Assembly: GCF_900188445.1 (NCBI RefSeq) | Contig: NZ_FZOR01000001.1 | Coordinates: forward strand, 124,001-188,000 | DNA: 64,000 bases | Direction: 5' to 3' | DNA from: Actinomadura meyerae | Lineage (GTDB): Bacteria > Actinomycetota > Actinomycetes > Streptosporangiales > Streptosporangiaceae | Part shown: one piece after another, positions 41,295 through 47,069 of the stretch | Numbering within the stretch: position 1 is the stretch's first letter | Layout: each line of letters starts with the position of its first letter | The notes under the pieces: generated by a model | What the model was told of the DNA's origin: nothing | Database searches by the model: none | What the model saw: only the letters and a program-made list of their open reading frames with translations | Program-made: the position numbers and the translations under genes

Positions 41295-41322
41295 GGCGGC
41301 GTGCTTGGTGGCCTGTGCGCCG
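41295..41322 (-). repeat. AICE dispersed repeat, copy D (leader of transfer operon)
   Basis: A 28-base unit (plus strand GGCGGCGTGCTTGGTGGCCT then GTGCGCCG), one mismatch to copy B. It is in frame with the WhiB-like gene and would read GAQATKHAA on the reverse strand, without a nearby start codon. Confidence 0.8.
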
Positions 41323-41359
41323 AGGGGCCGCGGGTTCGGGCGTAAGTCGTCATCGCCGG

Positions 41360-41506
41360 TCAGCCCAGCGAACCGGCGAAGGTGCTGATCGCGTGGATGA
41401 TCTGGTTGACCAGCGCGGCGGCCTTCTCCGGGTTGTTGATCGCGAAGATGGCGACCGCGATGCCGGCGAGCCACTGCGGGATGTTGCTGGACTTCTGCGG
41501 GAACAC
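41360..41506 (-). CDS. Small single-helix membrane protein, first AICE gene behind the GntR operators
   Basis: 48 residues. After a short polar start (MFPQKSSNIPQW) there is one membrane helix, LAGIAVAIFAINNPEKAAALV, continuing as an amphipathic segment. GTG 41504-41506 has AGGAGG 6 bases upstream, much better than the starts further up that run into the operators. It is the first gene left of the repressor operators. Small proteins with a P-x-W-L-x-x-IAVAI pattern are frequent at this place in AICEs; the role is unknown. Confidence 0.72.
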   Translation of the reverse strand: MFPQKSSNIPQWLAGIAVAIFAINNPEKAAALVNQIIHAISTFAGSLG

Positions 41507-41578
41507 CTGGAACCTCCTGATGACCTTCGGAGCACTGACGGTGACTCGCCCCTGTTGGGAGCGGGCCGCTGGTCGCAG

Positions 41579-41633
41579 CGTATACGTAGCTTCGTATACG
41601 CACAAGCCCTAGGTATACGATGGTGCGTATACG
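41579..41633. promoter_or_regulatory. Four-box GntR/KorSA-type operator region
   Basis: CGTATACG (or GTATACG) stands at 41579-41586, 41593-41600, 41613-41619 and 41626-41633. The boxes form two pairs with 14-base spacing within each pair. They fill the middle of the divergent region between the leftward AICE genes and the rightward repressor, so one repressor can control both promoters. Confidence 0.82.
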
Positions 41634-41676
41634 CTGGTCAAGGCGTCACCGAAGAAGGCAAGGGGTTGATGACGCA

Positions 41677-42342
41677 GTGGCAGAACCGGCCTACGTCCGC
41701 ATCGCCGGCGAGTACGCCCGACGTATCCGCGGCGGGGAGCTCCCGCCCGGCACCCAACTACCGAGCTACGCCGAGATCGCCCAGCAGAACGGCGTCTCGG
41801 ACATCGTGGTTCGGAAGGCCCTCGAACTCCTCCAGAGTCAAGGGCTCGTTCGATCCGTAAGGCGGCGAGGCATCTTCGTCGCCGACCGGCCCAATCTCGT
41901 TCGCGTGTCTCCCGAACGCCAGATGGAGAGCGCCGAACGGTCGTTCCAGAACGAGACCGAACAACAGGTCCAAGTAGACCGCGAGACTCAGCAGATCCCC
42001 GCCGCCCCGGAACTCGCGGAGGCCCTCGGTATCCCAGCAGGGGAGGAGGTCAACCACGTCATAACCCGAGCCACTGAGAATGGACGACCGATCTCCATCT
42101 CGGACACCTACCACCCGCTGGACGTCGCCGACATCTCGGGAGCCACGTACCTAGAAGAGACCGTCTCCGACCAACTGCCGGTGGCAACGCACGCCGAGTG
42201 GCTGCGGACGACGCCCGGCGACCTCGTCAAGACGGTTCACCAGCGCTTCCTCTCCGCTGACGATCGAATCATCATGATCTCCGACGTGTCGTATCCCCGC
42301 GATCGCTACGACGCCTTTGTGTTCCGCATGGCTCTCAAGTAG
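41677..42342 (+). CDS. GntR/HutC-family repressor (KorSA-like)
   Basis: 221 residues. The winged helix (YVRIAGEYARRIRGGELPPGTQLPSYAEIAQQNGVSDIVVRKALELLQSQGLVRSVRRRGIFV, in pieces) is followed by a UTRA effector domain (ALGIPAGEEVNHVITRATENGRPISISDTY to YPRDRYDAFVFRMAL). GTG 41677 is selected; an ATG at 41620 would start inside the operator boxes. By analogy to KorSA of pSAM2 it should repress transfer and replication genes during stable integration. It is the only backbone gene on the plus strand. Confidence 0.92.
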   Translation: MAEPAYVRIAGEYARRIRGGELPPGTQLPSYAEIAQQNGVSDIVVRKALELLQSQGLVRSVRRRGIFVADRPNLVRVSPERQMESAERSFQNETEQQVQVDRETQQIPAAPELAEALGIPAGEEVNHVITRATENGRPISISDTYHPLDVADISGATYLEETVSDQLPVATHAEWLRTTPGDLVKTVHQRFLSADDRIIMISDVSYPRDRYDAFVFRMALK

Positions 42343-42350
42343 AGCGCAAC

Positions 42351-42384
42351 AAAGGGGGTGCCGAAGCATTTCGGCACCCCCTTT
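42351..42384. terminator. Bidirectional terminator between the GntR repressor and the cargo methyltransferase
   Basis: AAAGGGGGTGCCGAA (42351-42365) pairs perfectly with 42370-42384 around GCAT. The A/T-flanked 15-base stem works in both directions, serving the converging repressor and methyltransferase genes. Confidence 0.92.
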
Positions 42385-42397
42385 CTCATGTCCGGAT

Positions 42398-43231
42398 TCA
42401 GATTCGTATCCACCCCTGCGCTACGTCGGCCTCTCCCCACCACGAAACGAAGTTCGGATCTACCGATTCCAGCTTCCAGCGAGCATGCAGGGCATCAAAG
42501 AAGGCATCGTTACCTGTCTTTCCTCCCTGTGGTTCCCCGATGTAAACGAGCCGCTCGCCTCCGGCGTCCTCGAAGAACGTGAGGGCCTCAGACGACATCG
42601 GGTCACCCCAACCAGGTGGCCAACACAGGAACAGTGCGTGATTCGCCAACCGAGCGTGAGTCGCATACTCGGTCAGATTCTCGACAGGGTGCCAAACGTC
42701 TACCTGGCCGGCCGCTCTGGGGAATGAGGTGTTGGTGGCCTTGTCCGGCGGTTCCGAGTCGTACGCGTCAATAGTCATTCCCGCGCGGGCCAACTGTGCC
42801 GCCCAATAGCCTCGCCCGGCTCCAAGTTCCACGATTGGGAGATCCGAACAGAAATTCGTTACCCATTCGATGGTTTGCGGGGAAGGTATTGCATAGGCAT
42901 AGGTTGCCTGCAAAAGCATCTGCGCGAAGGCGAGTCGTGCGCTTCCATTTACTTGACCGCCATTTACCACGCGACGCCCATCGTTCTCAGCCACGAACGG
43001 CTCAACGATGTCCCAGTAAGGGTTAAGGCTGGCTGCGCTACCGCCGGTCATGTAATGCACGAACCGCAGATCAAACTGTGCATCGGCTTCCTCATCGCCG
43101 GTTCCCGCGAGCCGTGCCGCCATGTCCAGATACTCGGCCACTTTAGGGTACTCAGACCAAAGCCTCTGCTCATCCTCCAGCAGTGAAGTGATCTCGGCCC
43201 ATCGGCTTGATGTCATGGTCAGCTTGGCCAT
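42398..43231 (-). CDS. Cargo class I SAM-dependent methyltransferase, substrate unknown
   Basis: 277 residues. Motif I is LPIVELGAGRGYWAAQLARAGM near residue 132, the acidic strand-2 end is IDAYDSEPP, and a motif IV-like stretch is HALFLCWPPGWGDP. The 125-residue N-terminal helical part (TSSRWAEITSLLEDEQRLWSEY) is unusual. The PPGWG loop recalls N6-adenine enzymes, but a true (D/N)PPY is absent, so DNA is not assured as the substrate. No ribosome site is obvious before ATG 43231. Base composition is moderately lower in GC than in the backbone. Confidence 0.8.
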   Translation of the reverse strand: MAKLTMTSSRWAEITSLLEDEQRLWSEYPKVAEYLDMAARLAGTGDEEADAQFDLRFVHYMTGGSAASLNPYWDIVEPFVAENDGRRVVNGGQVNGSARLAFAQMLLQATYAYAIPSPQTIEWVTNFCSDLPIVELGAGRGYWAAQLARAGMTIDAYDSEPPDKATNTSFPRAAGQVDVWHPVENLTEYATHARLANHALFLCWPPGWGDPMSSEALTFFEDAGGERLVYIGEPQGGKTGNDAFFDALHARWKLESVDPNFVSWWGEADVAQGWIRI

Positions 43232-43305
43232 GCTGCGAAGTTACCGTAATCCGGGCAAACGGTCTAGTGGTGCTGGCATCACAGATAGTGATGCGGCGCA
43301 GTACT

Positions 43306-43331
43306 AGCGGGTTGCGAGACCGCAACCCGCT
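43306..43331. terminator. Hairpin between the two cargo genes
   Basis: AGCGGGTTGCG (43306-43316) and its complement (43321-43331) form a perfect 11-base stem with the loop AGAC. It is downstream of the leftward PIN/nuclease gene and upstream of the methyltransferase. Confidence 0.7.
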
Positions 43332-43409
43332 CCTGGTCGAACTCTTTAGTTTGACCACGAGGCCTAATATATGCGCAACTAGCATCAATTTCAGCCTCGC
43401 CGTCTGCTT

Positions 43410-44681
43410 CTAGGCACCCATTGGGGGAATATGTAGATCATCCTTCTCGTCTCGCCACAAGATGAACTCCACTTCGAAATTTCTTTCTATTTCCACTCTT
43501 TCTACTATGGGCAATTTGGCATTGGTGACCAGCAAAGTTGCCGCACCGCTACGCTGCTCGGCGATCCCAGACAATGCTCTGGCTAGCCGAATAATGCCAT
43601 CATCAACTAGAGGTACGTGCTGAACGATGACCGAATATATCCTCCCATCCCTACTCTTCACATAGAAGTCAATCAAGCCACCTATTCCTCTGGCGCCAAG
43701 CACGCTATATCCCGTTCTGATAAAGGCTTGCCGCACTGCCGCTTCGTAGGCACTATCCGACGTGTTCACCGCTCCTCCATCAATAGGAGGAAGATCCTCA
43801 ACTTGCTGCAAAAATTCATTACTGAGTTGGACTTTCAGATATTTCCGGACATGAAACAAGAAGGACTTGGTTTCCATAATCAGTAGATCGACGTCCGCAA
43901 CTTTGCGCGCCTCCCGAATAAGTTCAGGTCGCGCCGATAGAGTACGTCCAGACACTCGCCAAAACCAATCTTCCTTTACGTCTCGTGTGACGAAAATAAT
44001 AGGCTTCTTTTGTTGCTTAGCCTCCCTCAACAATTGAACCCATATTATATAATCGCCTGCTCCATCCTCCTTCCGGTCAACATCCTTATATCCCGGAGGG
44101 ATGCGCTTTTTGGCTCGACTCTCAGCTTCTTTCCTTACTTTAACTTCATCCTCCTCGGGCAGTCGACTGCCAACTCTTCCATCCAATATACTTTCGAGCT
44201 CACGCAGAACGGGGTCATCATTGATTCGATCCAACGCTATGCCATGCGCATCACTCCACGACTCCACTCGCTTGATGACCCTATCAATTGCGGTAGCGAT
44301 TGGCCTGAGCAAGTGTTCGCCTTCGTTTGTTGAGAGAGAGATAGTGCGTGTCAACTTGCGAGCTTTATCTTCAAGCGTTGAGAACATGTCAGATTTTGCC
44401 TGCTCAAGTCCATCAGTGAGCTCTTTATATGCCTTTCCTTGGCTTCCGATGACTGAGATCCTATTTTTATGGAACTCAAATGCAACTTGATGAGGGATCC
44501 ACAGTCTATCTTCTACGACTTTCAAAGTATTGAGAAGTTCCATCCTTGCTTCGGGTCGGAAGCGATACGCGTCCAGCAAAACGTTCGTATCCAAACAAAT
44601 AAGACCCGACTTTATTGCTTCTTCTCTCAAACTGCTTGACGGGGGGAAGTATTCTTCGAATCCGTCCCTGAATCCAGCCAT
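43410..44681 (-). CDS. PIN-like (PIN_8/DUF4935-type) protein with C-terminal nuclease-like domain, putative defence gene
   Basis: 423 residues. The N-terminus has the PIN acidic set: LICLDTNVLLDAYRF (first Asp), WIPHQVAFEFHKNR (Glu), then after a coiled-coil insert KEDGAGDYIIWVQLL and IIFVTRDVKEDWFWR (later Asp). The last 130 residues (AAVRQAFIRTGYSVLGARGIGGLIDFYVKSRDGRIYSVIVQ, in pieces) resemble an Mrr-like PD-(D/E)XK fold with a changed final motif. The DNA is strikingly AT-rich (some lines below 40% GC), showing recent acquisition. ATG 44681 with GGGAG 5 bases upstream is preferred over GTG 44693. It is likely an RNA/DNA nuclease for phage defence. Confidence 0.78.
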   Translation of the reverse strand: MAGFRDGFEEYFPPSSSLREEAIKSGLICLDTNVLLDAYRFRPEARMELLNTLKVVEDRLWIPHQVAFEFHKNRISVIGSQGKAYKELTDGLEQAKSDMFSTLEDKARKLTRTISLSTNEGEHLLRPIATAIDRVIKRVESWSDAHGIALDRINDDPVLRELESILDGRVGSRLPEEDEVKVRKEAESRAKKRIPPGYKDVDRKEDGAGDYIIWVQLLREAKQQKKPIIFVTRDVKEDWFWRVSGRTLSARPELIREARKVADVDLLIMETKSFLFHVRKYLKVQLSNEFLQQVEDLPPIDGGAVNTSDSAYEAAVRQAFIRTGYSVLGARGIGGLIDFYVKSRDGRIYSVIVQHVPLVDDGIIRLARALSGIAEQRSGAATLLVTNAKLPIVERVEIERNFEVEFILWRDEKDDLHIPPMGA

Positions 44682-44930
44682 GTGCTCTCCCACTCCATCA
44701 TCCGTCTAGTTGGCGCGTTGACGTCGTAGCCTACTCTCGGTCGCCCCGCGCTGGACTGACGTCAGCGGATTTGGTCTCTGGAGCTGTCGCGACTACCCAA
44801 ATGCAGCTAAGAAGCGTTAACTGGCGACAGCATCCGGGCGGTTGCGGTTCTGGTCGCGGTCCAGCACGGGCGCAGGTGTCCAGTGACGTCCACGGGTTAG
44901 GGCTCAAGTCCCTGGATGATGCACAGCACC

Positions 44931-45075
44931 GTCGGTGGCCAGCTGGCGGCGGGTGCGCAGGTGCGGCGCCGCCATGAGCTACCGCCGCATGGAATCCATG
45001 GCCGGTGCGGGTCGGGTCAAGGAACCGGGCATGGCTACGGCGGTGAGCCTTACCGTCACACCTCCCACTGGCGCG
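44931..45075 (-). pseudogene. Degraded duplicate of the 5' half of the RRQL-type gene
   Basis: The sequence from AGCTGGCGGCGGGTGCGCAG to the ACACCTCCCACTGG stretch aligns by eye along its whole length to 40092-40232 (the N-terminal half and upstream region of the RRQL-type gene) with many substitutions and small indels. The start context, HAR-FLDPTR and HLR-like blocks remain recognisable, but the frame is broken and the distal half is missing. It is a relic, either of an earlier element at this site or of an internal duplication. Confidence 0.72.
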
Positions 45076-45143
45076 GGCACCCAGGTTGGGGCGTGCGCGA
45101 CCTCCGTTCTGTCGTGAGGGAAGAGGCGGCGTCGTAGAAGCGG

Positions 45144-45207
45144 GTGACCAACTGAGTGACAACCGGGGTGTGATCGTCTGGACGGCTCTGGACGGTCCTG
45201 GACTGTC
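45144..45207. repeat. Candidate right arm-type sites near attR
   Basis: GTGACCAACTGAGTGAC (45144-45160) matches the left-end copy at 30272 in 16 of 17 bases. Then come three tandem 10-base units, CTGGACGGCT, CTGGACGGTC, CTGGACTGTC (45178-45207). Both sets lie within 115 bases of attR and could bind Int or Xis. Confidence 0.5.
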
Positions 45208-45256
45208 GTCCCTGTTGGCGCTAGGGGAGTGGGGCTGGACGCGATCTTGCTCGGAA

Positions 45257-45280
45257 TGGTTCGAGTCCAATCGCGGGAGC
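45257..45280 (+). repeat. attR: 24-base copy of the tRNA-Asn 3' end
   Basis: Exactly identical to 30177-30200. Here it lacks the rest of a tRNA, so it marks the right boundary of the element. Chromosomal sequence to the right was the original 3' flank of tRNA-Asn. Confidence 0.95.
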
Positions 45281-45606
45281 GAGGCGGGTCCTGTTGCTCG
45301 GCGAGCCTTTGGCTCGCCTTCGCCGGGGCCCGCGTTGTCATTTCGGGGGGCGACCCCCGAGCCCCCGGCTTCCGCCTTCCTCCCCCTCCCACCCGCCCCC
45401 TTCAGGGGTTGTTGCTTGGTGTTGTGGGTGTCTGTAGCGCATCTGCCCTGGTCTCTTCCGGTGGTCCTTCCCGTGCGGTGATCTCGCCGTCCGCTCGTTC
45501 AACGTGGTGGCTCCCGCCTTTGACCTCGTCCTGGACGGTTGGGTGGGGCGGGGATGGCGATGGCTTGCGCAGACTGGAGGCAGCACCCGACCGGGAGGAG
45601 TGTCTC
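45281..45606. other. Chromosomal flank right of attR, with former tRNA terminator
   Basis: No gene is supported here. A hairpin GGCGAGCC-TTT-GGCTCGCC (45300-45318) lies 20 bases after attR and is the likely native terminator of tRNA-Asn before integration. G-rich and C-rich runs (GGGGGGCGACCCCC near 45343) and low-complexity CCCTCCC follow. The ribosome site GGGAGGAG for the next gene is at 45594-45601. Confidence 0.6.
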
Positions 45607-46896
45607 GTGGTGGAGGGGCGGCCGGAGTGGGCGAAGCGGATCGCCGCGGAGCGGGAGGCTCGCGGGTGGGATACCTCCCGGTTCGTTGAGGAGCTGCGCG
45701 CCCGTGCCGGTGGGCGGCTGCCGGGTGCGGCGGCGATGGTGCGTCGCGTCCGGGAGTGGGAGAGCGGAGAGGTCCTTCCAGAGGACGGTCATCGGCGCTT
45801 GATAGCTCGGACCTTCGGCACGGTCACCGCCGCGATCTGGCCGGAGGCCGGGCGCCGGGACGGCCATGCCGAACTGGTCGCCGCTTCCGGCATGGACGAG
45901 GAAGAGATCGTCGCCCGTCTGCGCACCTCCTCCTCGCTCGACCCGGACGTGCTGGAGGGGCTCCGCGTCACCGTCGACCGGCTGTGCAGCGAGTACGCGC
46001 ACGTGCCCGCGGATCAGCTGCTCATCGAGGGGCGGGCCTGGCTCCGCCGCGTCACGGCCCTGCTGGACGGGCCGCTGCCGCCGGCGCGCCACCGGGAGGT
46101 CCTGTCCCTGGCGGGGTGGCTCGCGGCGCTGGTCGGGTGCGTCGAGTACGACACCGCCGACCGGGCGGCGGCCGAGGCGACCCGGCTGGCGGCGCTCGGG
46201 CTCGGTGAGCAGGCGGGCGACACCGAGGTCATGGCGTGGGCCTACGAGATGCGCGCCTGGTTCGCGCTCACCCGGGGGGACTTCCGGGGCGTCGTCGCCG
46301 CCGCGGACGCCGGTTGCGCCGTGGCGCCCGGGTCGCGGGCGGCCGTGCAGCTCCACGCCCAGAAGGCCAAGGCGTGGGCTCGGATGGGTGACCGACGGCA
46401 GGTCGAACTCGCCCTGGATCAGGGCCGCAGGCTGCTGGAACGGATGCCGTACCCGGACAACCCGCACAACCACTTCGCGGTGGATCCGTCCAAGTGGGAC
46501 TTCTACTCCATGGACTGCTACCGGTGGCTCGGTGACGGCAGGCCCGCGAACGCACCCGAGAACAAGCTCGCGGTGGTCTATGCCGAGGACGTCCTCCGCC
46601 TGGGAACCGACGCGGGCGGAGCCGAGCGCTCGCCGATGCGGAACGCGGAGGCGCGTCTCACCCTCGGGTTGGTCGCCGCCCGGGACGGCGACCCGAGCAG
46701 GGCGGTCCACTTCGGGGAACGGGCGCTCCAGGGCGAACGCCGGTCACTGCCCAGCCTGCTGATGGTGTCCCGGGAACTCGGCGCCGCCGTCCGGGATCGG
46801 TACGGGACGGAGCCCGGCGCGGCCGAGTACCTGGACCGTCTCCGGCGGCTCCGCGAAGACGTCGGCCAGCCCCTCGGCGGCGGCTTCGGCCGGTAG
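45607..46896 (+). CDS. XRE-like regulator with TPR-type helical C-terminal region
   Basis: 429 residues. The N-terminus RPEWAKRIAAEREARGWDTSRFVEELRARAG and VRRVREWESGEVLPEDGHRRLIARTFG (in pieces) fits a degenerate XRE helix-turn-helix. The remaining about 330 residues are helical repeats of TPR character (VLSLAGWLAALVGCVEYDTADRAAA; AWAYEMRAWFALTRGDFRGVVAAA; AQKAKAWARMGDRRQVELAL). Such actinobacterial proteins are signal-dependent regulators linked to development or antibiotic control. GTG 45607 follows GGGAGGAG. It is the first intact gene right of attR. Confidence 0.82.
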   Translation: MVEGRPEWAKRIAAEREARGWDTSRFVEELRARAGGRLPGAAAMVRRVREWESGEVLPEDGHRRLIARTFGTVTAAIWPEAGRRDGHAELVAASGMDEEEIVARLRTSSSLDPDVLEGLRVTVDRLCSEYAHVPADQLLIEGRAWLRRVTALLDGPLPPARHREVLSLAGWLAALVGCVEYDTADRAAAEATRLAALGLGEQAGDTEVMAWAYEMRAWFALTRGDFRGVVAAADAGCAVAPGSRAAVQLHAQKAKAWARMGDRRQVELALDQGRRLLERMPYPDNPHNHFAVDPSKWDFYSMDCYRWLGDGRPANAPENKLAVVYAEDVLRLGTDAGGAERSPMRNAEARLTLGLVAARDGDPSRAVHFGERALQGERRSLPSLLMVSRELGAAVRDRYGTEPGAAEYLDRLRRLREDVGQPLGGGFGR

Positions 46897-47069
46897 GGAA
46901 GCCCGTTATCGAACCCTTATCGGCGGTCCGGTCGCCCTTGGGTTGCCCGTGCGGTCACGAGGAGTCGGATGACCGGTTGCGGCCAGGTGCGGCGGGCGAG
47001 GGTGGTGGGTTTGCGGGGGCGTGATCTCCGGTGGTGTGATTCATCCGGCCTGTCGGAGGAAGGGTGGCG

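Larger units (their letters stand above)
30177..45280. mobile_element. Actinomycete integrative and conjugative element (AICE), Prim-Pol replication type, in tRNA-Asn
   Basis: 15,080 bp between the two attachment repeats. Contents from left: integrase, excisionase, repeat cluster, DUF3631 and Prim-Pol replication proteins, small zinc proteins, C5 methyltransferase, TraB translocase, SpdB-like protein, RRQL-type protein, DUF3307 protein, WhiB-like protein, small membrane proteins, GntR repressor with operators, then two cargo genes. All backbone genes face left except the repressor. This is the standard AICE order; of the known initiator types (RepSA, RepAM, RepPP) it carries the Prim-Pol one. 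All core modules look intact, so the element may still excise and transfer. Confidence 0.93.

Noticed and set aside
41620..41676. Upstream ATG start for the GntR repressor
   Set aside because: It lies inside the operator boxes, and the added residues (RIRWSRRHRRR) are not part of the GntR fold; GTG 41677 fits the domain start.
44731..45270. 179-residue minus-strand open frame near attR
   Set aside because: Only the part resembling the RRQL-type gene has meaning, and it is degraded. The rest runs through arm-type repeats and into attR.
45257..45280. Possible second tRNA gene at attR
   Set aside because: Only the 3' T-arm and acceptor strand are present; upstream sequence does not form D or anticodon arms.
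45229..45606. N-terminal extension of the XRE/TPR regulator across attR
   Set aside because: The frame is open by chance through GC-rich DNA and the att site; GGGAGGAG directly before GTG 45607 marks the real start.
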